NCBI GenBank assembly: GCA_964545875.1
Contig: CAZJHH010000004.1
Location: 62,001 to 126,000 of the forward strand
Source of the DNA: DAIPKP01 sp964545875
GTDB lineage: Bacteria > Synergistota > Synergistia > Synergistales > Aminiphilaceae
Direction of reading: 5' to 3'
DNA length: 64,000 bases
The notes beneath the pieces were generated by a model that was given only the letters and a program-made list of their open reading frames with translations, made no database searches and was not told where the DNA came from. The translations under genes were made by a program, and so were the position numbers. Numbering within the stretch: the stretch's first letter is position 1; each line of letters starts with the position of its first letter. This document shows, piece by piece, positions 8,049-16,721 of this stretch.

Positions 8049-9452
8049 CTACCGGAAGAAAAACCGGATAAACCCCCGGAGCCGGGGAGACTGCATTTTC
8101 CCCATCATCCACTGCTCCGCCACCATCTTGTTGATCATGGATACCGAAGGAAAAGCGTGCTGGGTCATCATGATCCGGAACATGTTTTTTTTGTATTGAA
8201 GCGCCAGAGTCCATTCCTGAATAAGCTCGCTGGCGCTCTCTCCCACCACGGTGGCCCCGAGAATTTTCCCCCTCTTGCCCAGGATCACCTTGATAAATCC
8301 TTCGGGGTGCCCATCCGCCACGGTGCGGCCGTAACTGCGGAACTCCTTCTTTACCACCTCGAAGGAGATCCCCTTTTCCCGGGCCTGTTTTTCCGTAAGT
8401 CCCACCTGGGCCACCTCGGGATCCGTAAAGACCCCCCAGGGAACGTAGTAGCGGCTTCGCCGCAGCATGCCAAGTCCGAAAGGACTCAAGGCGTGCATGA
8501 GAGCCAGCATTCCCTGGTGCATGGCGGCATGAGAGAGAAGAACCTGACCGTTGCAATCCCCCACGGCGTAGATATTCTTCACGTTGGTCCGCATGTAATC
8601 GTCCACGGCAATTCCCTTTTTCGTATAGGCCACCCCGGCCTTTTCCAGGTTCAAAGGCTCGAGCACCGGAGAACGCCCCGCCGCCACGAGAAGTTTTTCG
8701 GAGGTAAAGACCTCATCCCCCGCAAAAACGGAAACCTTGTCGTTTTCGTAGGCCACCCGGTCGATGCGGGCTCCGTTGCGTACGGTAATCCCCTCCTTCT
8801 CGAAGAGGGATTGCAGAAGAGCTCCCGCCTCCTCATCTCCCAGAGGAACGAGATGGGGATCCATGTGGATCACCGTCACCTTCGTGCCGAGCCTCGAAAA
8901 AGCCTGGGCCATTTCCGTGCCGATGGCCCCCCCTCCGATGATGGTGAGGGATTCCGGCAAAGCTTCGATTTCGAACATGTTCGTGTTGGTAAGAATGTCC
9001 GGCACCGAGTTCAGCCCGGGAATGGGAGGAATAAAAGGTTTCGTTCCGGTGGCGATGAAGATTTTCTTGGCGGTATAAAGTTCTTCCCCCACCCTAACGG
9101 TACGGGGGTCTTCGAAAGAAGCCTCTCCCGACACAAGCTCCACCCGTTCGAAGGCTTTCATGAGCTTTTTATCGTTGATGGCATGCACCTTGCGGCGTAC
9201 CACTTCCATGGGGTTCGCCTCGCGAAGCTTCAGCTCTCCATGGAGTCCGTAGGGCTCCAGATTCCGGGCGCCATGCAGGGCTTCCGCAGCCTTCAGAAGG
9301 GCCTTGCTGGGAATGCAGCCGCAGTTGAGGCACTCTCCCCCCACCTTGTGCTTTTCCACTCCCAGAACCTTCAATCCCATGGCGGCTCCCATGGCGGAGA
9401 TGGCCATTCCCGCAGGGCCCATACCGATAACTATGACATCATGTTTTTTCAT
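8049..9452 (-). CDS. FAD-dependent pyridine nucleotide-disulfide oxidoreductase (dihydrolipoamide dehydrogenase-like)
   Basis: The 467-residue protein begins with the FAD Rossmann motif VIVIGMGPAGMAIS and carries the redox-active disulfide GGECLNCGCIPSKAL. A second Rossmann motif (TIIGGGAIGTEMAQAF) binds NAD(P)H, and a dimerisation domain contains QHAFPSVSMINKM. The usual catalytic HxxPxxxE pair keeps its His but not an obvious Glu. Two ATGs are adjacent (9455 and 9452); the second has better spacing from AAGGAGG. No 2-oxoacid dehydrogenase E1/E2 or glycine-cleavage gene is near, so it may be a mercuric-reductase-like or free-standing lipoamide/thiol reductase. It follows the GntR gene by about 30 bp and is probably cotranscribed. 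Confidence 0.85.
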   Translation of the reverse strand: MKKHDVIVIGMGPAGMAISAMGAAMGLKVLGVEKHKVGGECLNCGCIPSKALLKAAEALHGARNLEPYGLHGELKLREANPMEVVRRKVHAINDKKLMKAFERVELVSGEASFEDPRTVRVGEELYTAKKIFIATGTKPFIPPIPGLNSVPDILTNTNMFEIEALPESLTIIGGGAIGTEMAQAFSRLGTKVTVIHMDPHLVPLGDEEAGALLQSLFEKEGITVRNGARIDRVAYENDKVSVFAGDEVFTSEKLLVAAGRSPVLEPLNLEKAGVAYTKKGIAVDDYMRTNVKNIYAVGDCNGQVLLSHAAMHQGMLALMHALSPFGLGMLRRSRYYVPWGVFTDPEVAQVGLTEKQAREKGISFEVVKKEFRSYGRTVADGHPEGFIKVILGKRGKILGATVVGESASELIQEWTLALQYKKNMFRIMMTQHAFPSVSMINKMVAEQWMMGKMQSPRLRGFIRFFFR

Positions 9453-9484
9453 CATAACGCCTCCTTCTCTCGCAGATCATGCAG

Positions 9485-10195
9485 CTAGACCGACCCCAGG
9501 GCTTCCGGCTCTTCTTCCCCGGAAAGACCGAGGTCTTCGATTCCCCTAAGTATATGCCGCTTCACCAGGGCCGCCACATCTTCCTCGTTTCTTCTTCGGA
9601 GGGCCTCGAGAATTTTTCGGTGCTCCTCCTCGGGGCTTGGCGGAAGCATGGCCCCCCGGCGGGGTTCGAAGAGCATACGATAGACCCAGGAAGCCGCAAG
9701 AGCGTTTTCTACGGAAGCCGCAAGAAAAGCATTGCCTCCCCACTCCGCCAGAGTCCGGTGAAAAGCCATGTCCTGGCGCAGGTAGTCCTCGTAGGAACGT
9801 TCTCGCGCCTTCTCCTGATGATGAAGAATTTCTTCCAAAGCTGCAAGAAGAACGGAGAGTTTCTCCTTCAGGGCCAGGCGTACCGCCATATCTTCCAGCA
9901 CCGCCCGAACGGCATAAACATCCCGGATTTCCCGGGGAGAGGGAGAGACCAGTCGAGCCCCACACCCCGGAGTAATGACCACGATACCTTCAGAAGCAAG
10001 TCGCTGCAAAGCTTCACGAACAGGCATCCGGCTGCATCCCATTTGATCCGCCAGGGGTTCCGCAGGAAGCCGCTCCCCCGCACCGATCTCCCCCGCCACG
10101 ATCTGACGAAGCACTTCCTGATACACCCGATCCGCCGGAGATTTTCGTTCCGTTCCCCGTTCCCCTTTTCCGCGCCGGAATAGGATCTCTCTCAT
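9485..10195 (-). CDS. GntR-family transcriptional regulator with FCD domain
   Basis: The 236-residue protein has an N-terminal winged helix (SPADRVYQEVLRQIVAGEI...MGCSRMPVREALQRLASEGI) and a C-terminal all-helical FCD domain with the metal/ligand residues DMAFHRTLAE, EEHRKI and KRHILRG. The open frame runs upstream to 10303, but the ATG at 10195 fits the family N-terminus. FCD regulators usually sense organic acids such as lactate, gluconate or fatty acyl groups. It diverges from the aminotransferase/transporter/Ldh_2/LarA-like genes, so it probably controls that pathway through the palindromes at 10237-10247 and 10308-10326. Confidence 0.85.
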   Translation of the reverse strand: MREILFRRGKGERGTERKSPADRVYQEVLRQIVAGEIGAGERLPAEPLADQMGCSRMPVREALQRLASEGIVVITPGCGARLVSPSPREIRDVYAVRAVLEDMAVRLALKEKLSVLLAALEEILHHQEKARERSYEDYLRQDMAFHRTLAEWGGNAFLAASVENALAASWVYRMLFEPRRGAMLPPSPEEEHRKILEALRRRNEEDVAALVKRHILRGIEDLGLSGEEEPEALGSV

Positions 10196-10236
10196 ATTCT
10201 CGACATGCTCTCGGCCCAAAATATACCCCCCCAGGC

Positions 10237-10247
10237 TATACAGTATA
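10237..10247. promoter_or_regulatory. Small palindrome, possible GntR operator
   Basis: TATAC-A-GTATA lies 41 bp upstream of the regulator start. GntR/FCD proteins commonly bind short palindromes of this sort, so autoregulation is possible. The assignment is inferred from position only. Confidence 0.4.
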
Positions 10248-10264
10248 CGCTCATTCTTTTTGTA

Positions 10265-10294
10265 TTGACACTCTTTCTTGCAAAATGATACCAT
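10265..10294 (+). promoter_or_regulatory. Promoter for the aminotransferase operon
   Basis: TTGACA at 10265-10270 is followed at 18 bp by TACCAT (10289-10294). The -10 match is moderate. The palindromic site at 10308-10326 falls just downstream of the expected start point. Confidence 0.5.
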
Positions 10295-10307
10295 ACGACC
10301 CATATTA

Positions 10308-10326
10308 TTGGATCCAATGGATCCAA
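10308..10326. promoter_or_regulatory. 9-1-9 inverted repeat, likely GntR operator
   Basis: TTGGATCCAATGGATCCAA is two 9-bp half-sites in inverted orientation around one base. It lies between the putative promoter and the aminotransferase start, where a bound repressor would block transcription. The divergent FCD-type GntR regulator is the obvious candidate to bind it. Confidence 0.6.
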
Positions 10327-10350
10327 TTCTCAGGAAAGCGTGGTGTTTCC

Positions 10351-11574
10351 ATGAAAGAATTACTTTCTCACCTCAGCGCCCGAGCTCAAAGGCTCTACGA
10401 TTCGGACATTCAGGACATGATCGAGCTGGTGCACCAGAACCAGGCCCTCTCCTTCACCGCAGGAGAGCCCTCGGAGGATCTTCTTCCTTTGGAAAAGCTC
10501 CGGAGCTCCTTCGCGGCGGCCTTCGATCGGGGACCGGAGATGCTTACCTACTACCACGATTCGGACGGTCACGAAGATCTGCGCCGATGGATAGCCTCCT
10601 GGATGCGCAGTGACGGGCTTATTCCCTCGTGCATGGATTGGAAGCAACTCATGCTCACCACGGGATCCCACGAAGGAATCAACATCACCGCCGAAGGGCT
10701 TATCGACCCGGGAGATTCCATAGCGGTGGAAGCCCCTTCCTATGCCGAGGCCCTTCTTACCTTCTCCAAGGAGGGGGCGGCCTTTTTCGGCCTGGAGATG
10801 GATCAGGAGGGGCCCCGACCGGAAAGCCTGGAACTTCTGGCGAGACAGCACCGCATCAAACTCCTCTACACCATTCCGAACTTTCAGAATCCCTCGGGAA
10901 GAGTCACCTCGCCGAAGCGGCGCAGAGAGATTCTGGAACTTGCCAAAAAATACGACTTTCTCATCCTCGAAGACGATCCTTATCGCCATCTCTACTACGA
11001 TGCCCCGCCTCCCGGAACCTACCTTGCCATGAAAGAAAATGACGGGCGGGTGATCTACCTGGGAAGCTTTTCCAAGCTCATCGCTCCGGGAATCCGATGC
11101 GGCTGGATGATCGCCCCTCCGGAGCTTTACGGCAAGTTCCATCAGATCCGGGTAACCAACGACCTCAACCTTCCCACCATTCTCCACGAGGGAATTTTCC
11201 GCTTTCTCTCGGATTACGACTTTCAGGAACACCTGACTACTCTCCGCAGGGCCTACGGAGAAAAGCGGAACGGCATGGTAAAGGCTTTGCAGAAACATAT
11301 CGCTCCGGAGGATTTTGCTTACGATCTTCCCAAAGGAGGATTTTTCCTCTGGGGAAGAGCTCCCTGGCTGCAAAACTCCATGGAATTCGCCAAGTTCGCG
11401 GTAACCGAAGACAAGATCGGCATCATTCCGGGAGAAATCTTCTTCACTTCCCCGGAAAACTACCGGGATACCCTGCGGCTCTCCTTCGCCAAGGTTTCTC
11501 CGGAAAAGGCCGAGGAAGGCTGCGCTCGCCTGGCCCGGTCCATAGAACGGTATAAAAGACAAAGGCAGGTTTGA
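10351..11574 (+). CDS. PLP-dependent aminotransferase, class I/II (2-aminoadipate transaminase-like)
   Basis: The 407-residue fold-type I aminotransferase resembles LysN/MocR-domain enzymes. It has TTGSHEGINITAEGL in the cofactor-binding region, NFQNPSGRVTSPKRR, an EDDPYRHLYY loop and the Schiff-base lysine in SFSKLIAPGIRCGW. The ATG at 10351 gives a normal N-terminus; the frame upstream runs into the operator. It would interconvert an amino acid and its 2-oxo acid. It is the first gene after the regulated promoter and may supply or consume the 2-oxo acid made by the Ldh_2 enzyme encoded downstream. Substrate range (branched-chain, aromatic or 2-aminoadipate) is not readable. Confidence 0.87.
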   Translation: MKELLSHLSARAQRLYDSDIQDMIELVHQNQALSFTAGEPSEDLLPLEKLRSSFAAAFDRGPEMLTYYHDSDGHEDLRRWIASWMRSDGLIPSCMDWKQLMLTTGSHEGINITAEGLIDPGDSIAVEAPSYAEALLTFSKEGAAFFGLEMDQEGPRPESLELLARQHRIKLLYTIPNFQNPSGRVTSPKRRREILELAKKYDFLILEDDPYRHLYYDAPPPGTYLAMKENDGRVIYLGSFSKLIAPGIRCGWMIAPPELYGKFHQIRVTNDLNLPTILHEGIFRFLSDYDFQEHLTTLRRAYGEKRNGMVKALQKHIAPEDFAYDLPKGGFFLWGRAPWLQNSMEFAKFAVTEDKIGIIPGEIFFTSPENYRDTLRLSFAKVSPEKAEEGCARLARSIERYKRQRQV

Positions 11575-11805
11575 GAAGGCTCCGGTTTCGTTTCCATAGA
11601 AATTCAAGGAGCCTCGCCCCCGGAAGGGGAGATTTTTGTTCCTCCAGAGAGCTGTCGGCGACGGAATGCGGCAGCAAAGCAAGGGAGCAATTCGACATAC
11701 CCGGGGGAAAGAAACAGGAGCGGGCCCTTTCAAACTCGAGGTACGAACACTTACAGCAGGATCCGCGATTTTTTACTTTTTATTTTTGGAAGGAGCGTTA
11801 TCACT
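11575..11805 (+). other. Spacer between aminotransferase and YjiH-like genes
   Basis: This 231-bp gap holds a 7-bp inverted repeat (AGGCTCC/GGAGCCT, 11578-11612) and a CCCC-CGGAA-GGGG hairpin near 11618 followed by a short T-run, a possible weak terminator. I see no promoter of consensus quality and no small gene. Confidence 0.35.
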
Positions 11806-13179
11806 ATGAACGAAATGTCCCGGCAAAAACCCTCCAAGCGTCCTCTCGGTACGGGGGAAGTCCTGAAGTTCCTCATTCCCTCTCTTATCGGAGCCATCGC
11901 CTTTCTCATGCCCATTCCCCAGGGAACCAGCATGAACACTCTCCTGGGCATGGCCATCGACTTCGGCAAGGGAGCTCTCAAGGCGCAGCTTCCCCTGGCG
12001 GCCATGATCCTCGTCTGTGCGGGAGCTCTCTTTACCCTCTATGCGGTGTTGGCAAAGCCCAAATTCGTTCTGAACAACGAGTTTCTTTCGGAGCTTTTTA
12101 TCGTCTCCCCCTTCTGGGTTTTTTCCCGGCTTCTGGGAGCCGCCTTCTATCCTCTCATCTACTTCAAAATAGGCCCCGAAATCATCTGGCACATGGATAA
12201 CGGCGGAACTCCGGGGTTTTTGCTGGCTCCGGCCCTCCTGGTGGTCTTTTCCGTACTGGCCTTCATCGTTCCCTTTCTTACGGATTTCGGCCTTATGGAA
12301 TACATCGGCACCATGGCCCGCCCCGTACTGCGTCCCCTCTTCACCCTCCCCGGCCGGGCAGCGGTGGACTGCGTGGCCTCCTGGGTAGGAAGCAGCTCCG
12401 TGGGGGTGGTGATCACCACCAAGATGCACCGGGACGGCTATTACAGCGACCGGGAAGCCTCGGTGATCGCCACCTGTTTCTCGGTAATCAGCATCGCCTA
12501 CATCTATCTCATGGCGGATTTCGTGGGACTTCCCCACATGTACTTCCAGCTTCTCATCTCCATCTATATCGTAACCTTCCTCCTCGCCCTTCTGATGCCC
12601 CGCATCTGGCCCCTCCGGGGAATGAAGGACGACTATTCCGGCAAGAGGCAGCAGCAGATCAGCGAAGACCTTCCCGAGGGCTTCACCCTTAAGGAGTGGG
12701 CCCTGCACTCGGCGGTGGAAAAGGCCAAGGATCAGGGAGCCCATACGGTAATTGTCACCTGCGTGCGCACCTTCGTCTCCCTTATCGTGAGCACCATGCC
12801 CCTGGTCATTTCCTGGGGTACCCTGGTGCTCATCATCGCCAACAGCACCCCCATCTTTCAGTGGATCGCCACCCCCTTCGCCTGGATGCTGTCGCTGGTA
12901 CATATTCCCGAAGCCGTGGAGGTGGCCCCCGCCTTCGTGCTGAGCTATGCGGACCAGTTTCTGGCGGCGGTGATCGGAGCGGACCGGGTAGCGGAAGCCG
13001 CCAAGTTCATGTGCGCGGGAATTTCCGCCACGGGGCTCATCTACATGACCGAGGTGGGAGTGCTGATTCTCAACTCCACCATTCCCCTGGGAGCGGGCAA
13101 GCTTACGGTGATCTACGTTATCCGGGCGGTACTTTCGGTCTTTCTCCTGGCCCCCTTCGCCCTCTATTTCTGCGGTTAG
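11806..13179 (+). CDS. YjiH-family membrane protein with nucleoside-recognition (Gate) domains
   Basis: The 457-residue protein has about ten hydrophobic segments. Its internal GATE-like block (GRAAVDCVASWVGSSSVGVVIT) and second half (FMCAGISATGLIYMTEVGVLILNSTIPL) match the YjiH family. GGAAGGAGCG precedes the ATG. Family members are predicted inner-membrane transporters of unknown substrate. Here it lies 12 bp before the Ldh_2 gene and upstream of a LarA-like gene, so import of a 2-hydroxy acid, or exchange of its oxidised or aminated product, is a reasonable inference. Confidence 0.8.
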   Translation: MNEMSRQKPSKRPLGTGEVLKFLIPSLIGAIAFLMPIPQGTSMNTLLGMAIDFGKGALKAQLPLAAMILVCAGALFTLYAVLAKPKFVLNNEFLSELFIVSPFWVFSRLLGAAFYPLIYFKIGPEIIWHMDNGGTPGFLLAPALLVVFSVLAFIVPFLTDFGLMEYIGTMARPVLRPLFTLPGRAAVDCVASWVGSSSVGVVITTKMHRDGYYSDREASVIATCFSVISIAYIYLMADFVGLPHMYFQLLISIYIVTFLLALLMPRIWPLRGMKDDYSGKRQQQISEDLPEGFTLKEWALHSAVEKAKDQGAHTVIVTCVRTFVSLIVSTMPLVISWGTLVLIIANSTPIFQWIATPFAWMLSLVHIPEAVEVAPAFVLSYADQFLAAVIGADRVAEAAKFMCAGISATGLIYMTEVGVLILNSTIPLGAGKLTVIYVIRAVLSVFLLAPFALYFCG

Positions 13180-13191
13180 GATCTTTTTTCC

Positions 13192-14283
13192 ATGCACTAT
13201 TCGGGATATGCGGAGCTGCTGGATTTCGCCGCCGAAATTCTGGAACGGGTGGGATATCCCAGGGAAAAGGCGGCAATCACCGCCTGGGCCCTGGTGGAGG
13301 CGGATTCCCGGGGCGTTCCCTCCCACGGGCTGCAACGCCTGGGAGATTACGAGAGCTACGTGAGGGAAGGGCTTTTTCAGCCCGAGGCACCTCTTACGAA
13401 AGTACACGAGACTCCTACATCTTTGGTACTGGACGGACATAACGGCATCGGCATGCATATCGCGAACCACGCCATGAAAACCTGTATCGCCCGGGCCAAA
13501 GAGGGAGGAGCGGGCTTCTGTGCGATACGGAACTCCAACCACTACGGCATGGCGGGGCTCTGGGCGGAGATGGCGGTTCCCCAAGGGTGCATAGGCATAG
13601 CCATGACGAATACCGAGAAGTTCGCCATCGTTACCCACGGCAAAGAGCGCCTTCTCGGAACCAACCCCATAGCAGTGGCACTTCCCGCCGCGGAGGGGAA
13701 CCATTTTCTCCTGGACATGGCCACCACCACGGTGCCTCACGGAAAGATCGAAGTCTACGCCCGGCGAGGCCTTACCATGCCCTTCGGATGGGCAGTGGAC
13801 GATAGAGGGGAGGATACCGGAGATGCCCGGGGAATGAGCACCCTTTTCAAGAGCTCTCTTCCCTTCGGAGGCCAGCTCATGCTGGGAGGCCGGGGAGAAC
13901 TCCTGGGAGGGCATAAGGGATACGGCCTGGGGCTTCTGGTGGAACTATTCTGCGCCGCTCTCTCCGGAGGCACCTGGAGCCGTCACACCTTTACTCCCGA
14001 GACGGGAGGCGCCATTTCGCACTTCTTCGCCGCCCTGGATCTGCGGCTCTTCGGAAATCCCGAACAGATCACGGCAAACGTGGAAACCATTCTCGAGGAA
14101 ATCCGCCGTACCCCTCCTGCGGAAGGAGAGGAGCGCATCTACATTCACGGAGAGAAGGAGCGGGAACACCGGCAAAAGGCCCTGGCTTCGGGAGTACCCC
14201 TGGATGAAACCACCTGGAAGGAGCTCGAAGCCTACGGGAAACGTTTTTCTCTGGAACTCCCCCGGGAAGTCTTTCCTGCATAG
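13192..14283 (+). CDS. Malate/L-lactate dehydrogenase family oxidoreductase (Ldh_2)
   Basis: The 363-residue protein belongs to the NAD(P)-dependent Ldh_2 family. It shows the early SHGLQRLG block, the catalytic-region NSNHYGMAGLWAEMA, the GTNPIAVALPA loop and a GHKGYGLGLLVE nucleotide-site motif. Family enzymes oxidise 2-hydroxy acids such as malate, lactate, sulfolactate or ureidoglycolate to 2-oxo acids, and some reduce cyclic imines. It starts 12 bp after the transporter stop and precedes the LarA-like gene by about 70 bp. The neighbouring aminotransferase could turn the 2-oxo product into an amino acid, or the reverse. Confidence 0.87.
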   Translation: MHYSGYAELLDFAAEILERVGYPREKAAITAWALVEADSRGVPSHGLQRLGDYESYVREGLFQPEAPLTKVHETPTSLVLDGHNGIGMHIANHAMKTCIARAKEGGAGFCAIRNSNHYGMAGLWAEMAVPQGCIGIAMTNTEKFAIVTHGKERLLGTNPIAVALPAAEGNHFLLDMATTTVPHGKIEVYARRGLTMPFGWAVDDRGEDTGDARGMSTLFKSSLPFGGQLMLGGRGELLGGHKGYGLGLLVELFCAALSGGTWSRHTFTPETGGAISHFFAALDLRLFGNPEQITANVETILEEIRRTPPAEGEERIYIHGEKEREHRQKALASGVPLDETTWKELEAYGKRFSLELPREVFPA

Positions 14284-14356
14284 ACGAACGAAGCGAGAGG
14301 GTGCTCCCGAAAAGAGAACCCTCTTTTTTTTTCGACCACCTGAAAAAGGAGATCCC

Positions 14357-15634
14357 ATGGCAGATTTATCGCAATACTTGCAGCATCGGGAACTTCCTCC
14401 CCTGGGGCTGGCCCGGCAGCGCTTTCCCCGGCCGAGGTTAGAAAATCTCCCCCGGGCAATTACGGAAGCCCTGGAGCGGATTCTTCCGCCCGGGAGCTTC
14501 GCTCCCGGAGCACGCATCGCCGTTACCGCAGGGAGCCGGGGAATCGCCAATATTCCGGAAATTCACCGTACCGTGGTCGCCTGGCTTCGCGCTGCCGGAG
14601 CGGAACCTTTCCTGATTCCCGGTATGGGGAGCCACGGAGGGGGCACAGCGAAAGGACAGGTCGAGGTGCTGCGGCACCTGGGCATTACCGAAGAGAGCGT
14701 GGGAGCTCCTCTTCTCTCCTCCATGGATACCGTGGAGGTAGGGGTCACCCCGAAGGGGCTTCGGGTCTACTGGGATGCCCAGGCATGGGAAGCCGACGGA
14801 GTGCTGTTGCTCAACCGCATCAAGCCCCATACGGACATCTCCGGTCCCTGCGAAAGCGGCCTCACCAAAATGATGGTGGTGGGGCTGGGAAAACTTCGGG
14901 GGGCCGCATCCTGTCACAGCGTGGGGCTCGACAACATGGGGGAAGAACTTCTCTCCTTTCGGGAAATTCTTCTGCGGCGATGCCCTCTCTTGGGAGGATT
15001 GGGAATTCTCGAAAACGCCTACGAGGAAACCGCTTCGGTGATAGGACTTCGCCCCGGGGAAATTCCCGAAGAAGAGCCGGAACTCCTGGATCGTGCCCGG
15101 AGCCTCATGGGAAAGATACTCCTTCCCCGGGCAGACATACTGCTTGTAGATCGCATGGGGAAGGATATCTCCGGAGCGGGAATGGATCCCAACGTGATCG
15201 GCCGGAAATGCGACGGCTCCCCCAAAGAGGGGAGCTCCTTCCAGGCGGATTACATAGGGGTACTGGATCTTTCCGAAGGCTCCGAGGGAAACGCTTCGGG
15301 AATCGGCATGGCGGATTTCGCCACCGAAAAGCTTCTGCAAAAGACGGATCTCGCCGCCACCTACGCCAACGCTCTTACCGCCCGGGTGACGGAAAAACTC
15401 CCCATGATTCTGCGCAACCATCGACAGGTACTCCAGGGAGCTCTCTCGCTCACCTCCCCGGAGGCCAGGATCATCCGCCTTCGGGATACCCGCTCCCTGG
15501 AATATCTGCAGCTCTCTCCCCCCTTTCTGGAAGAGGCGGCACAGCATCCGGATATGGAAATATTGCACGAGCCCGCCCCTCTGGAAGAAGACGAAAAGGG
15601 CAACTTCCGAAAGTGGTACCCTGAGGAGAAGTGA
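14357..15634 (+). CDS. LarA-like nickel-pincer isomerase / lactate racemase-domain protein
   Basis: The 425-residue protein has the LarA N-domain (DUF2088) signature. Visible blocks are RIAVTAGSRGIANIPEIHR, IPGMGSHGGGTAKGQ with the conserved His, and RIKPHTDISGPCESGLTKMM followed by VGLGK. LarA enzymes racemise or epimerise 2-hydroxy acids with a nickel-pincer nucleotide bound to a lysine. I chose ATG 14357, preceded by AAAGGAGATCC, over the longer overlapping frame. Together with Ldh_2, a transporter and an aminotransferase it suggests conversion of the non-preferred enantiomer of a hydroxy acid before oxidation. Cofactor genes larB/C/E are not in this window, so an alternative, metal-free role is not excluded. 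Confidence 0.78.
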   Translation: MADLSQYLQHRELPPLGLARQRFPRPRLENLPRAITEALERILPPGSFAPGARIAVTAGSRGIANIPEIHRTVVAWLRAAGAEPFLIPGMGSHGGGTAKGQVEVLRHLGITEESVGAPLLSSMDTVEVGVTPKGLRVYWDAQAWEADGVLLLNRIKPHTDISGPCESGLTKMMVVGLGKLRGAASCHSVGLDNMGEELLSFREILLRRCPLLGGLGILENAYEETASVIGLRPGEIPEEEPELLDRARSLMGKILLPRADILLVDRMGKDISGAGMDPNVIGRKCDGSPKEGSSFQADYIGVLDLSEGSEGNASGIGMADFATEKLLQKTDLAATYANALTARVTEKLPMILRNHRQVLQGALSLTSPEARIIRLRDTRSLEYLQLSPPFLEEAAQHPDMEILHEPAPLEEDEKGNFRKWYPEEK

Positions 15635-15726
15635 AAAGAGGCACCGGTCTTTCGAACACCCCGACCGCGCTGACATCCCCACAGAGAGGTGTTTTCGCTT
15701 TTTTACGCATCCCCATCCATTCATTA

Positions 15727-15755
15727 TTGCACAAGTACAATTTTTCGATTATTCT
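15727..15755 (+). promoter_or_regulatory. Promoter upstream of folD
   Basis: TTGCAC (15727-15732), a 17-bp spacer and TATTCT (15750-15755) lie about 70 bp before the folD start. This places folD in a transcription unit separate from the LarA-like gene. Confidence 0.55.
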
Positions 15756-15823
15756 TTCCTCAGGGTACCAAGAAAAACTCTCCGACTTATGGAAAACTCC
15801 CAGCGAAAGGATGTGTTCCGCCC

Positions 15824-16672
15824 TTGACTGCCCAGATTCTTGACGGAAAAGAGACTGCCTCCCGGGTTCGGGAGAATATTGCCACCGAGGTGAGGGAACT
15901 TCAGAAAAAAGGGGAACGCCCTCCCTGCCTGGCGGTGGTGATCGTGGGAGAAAATCCCGCCTCCAAGGTGTACGTGGGACAAAAGGAAAAGGCTTGCGCC
16001 GCCGCAGGGTTCCGCTCCCTCCTCCATCGTCTTCCCGAAGAAACCACCCAAAAAGAACTGCTGGAGCTGGTGCATGGCATGAACGAGGATCCCGCAATTG
16101 ACGGCATCCTGGTGCAGCTCCCCCTGCCGGAACACATGGACAGCTCCGGCATTATCCGGGCCATCGCTCCGGAAAAGGACGTGGACGGTTTCTCTCCGGA
16201 GAACATGGGAAACCTCGTAACGGGACTCCCCTGCACCGAGCCCTGCACCCCCAAGGGAATTATCTATCTTCTCGAAGAATACGGCATCTCCCCGGAGGGC
16301 AAGCATGCGGTGATACTGGGGCGGAGCAACATCGTGGGCAAACCCGTGGCGCACCTTCTTCTGGCCCGGAACGCCACGGTGACCCTCTGCCACAGCCGGA
16401 CAAAAGACCTCGCCCGATATACCCGGGAGGCGGATATTATCGTGGCGGCCCTGGGAAAACCCCGGTTTCTCTCGGCGGACATGGTAAGAGAAGGAGCCGT
16501 GGTGATCGACGTGGGAATCAACCGCCTCGAAGAAGGCCTGGTGGGGGACGTGGATTTCGAGAATCTCCTTCCCAAGGCCTCCTGGATCACTCCGGTTCCC
16601 GGAGGCATCGGCCCCATGACCATCGCCATGCTTCTTCTCAATACCCTGGAGGCCTACAGAAGACGGACATAA
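15824..16672 (+). CDS. folD: Bifunctional methylene-THF dehydrogenase / methenyl-THF cyclohydrolase
   Basis: The 282-residue protein is of normal FolD length and shows YVGQKEKACAAAGF (catalytic Lys/Tyr region), DGILVQLPLPEH, PEKDVDGFSPENMG and ITPVPGGIGPMTIAML. The open frame extends 45 codons upstream, but homology begins at MTAQILDGK. That corresponds to a TTG at 15824 with AAAGGATG upstream, so the start is a TTG. It interconverts methylene-, methenyl- and 10-formyl-THF. It links to the formate-THF ligase and cyclodeaminase genes near 43-45 kb, which feed the same one-carbon pool. Confidence 0.95.
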   Translation: MTAQILDGKETASRVRENIATEVRELQKKGERPPCLAVVIVGENPASKVYVGQKEKACAAAGFRSLLHRLPEETTQKELLELVHGMNEDPAIDGILVQLPLPEHMDSSGIIRAIAPEKDVDGFSPENMGNLVTGLPCTEPCTPKGIIYLLEEYGISPEGKHAVILGRSNIVGKPVAHLLLARNATVTLCHSRTKDLARYTREADIIVAALGKPRFLSADMVREGAVVIDVGINRLEEGLVGDVDFENLLPKASWITPVPGGIGPMTIAMLLLNTLEAYRRRT

Positions 16673-16721
16673 CCCCCCGGATCTTCCTCTCCTCGTCTTC
16701 GGAGAAAGGAAGGCAGGTTAC

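Noticed and set aside
11773..13914. 713-codon minus-strand frame over the YjiH and Ldh_2 genes
   Set aside because: It is opposite two genes with clear family motifs and has a low-complexity His/Gly/Glu-rich product.
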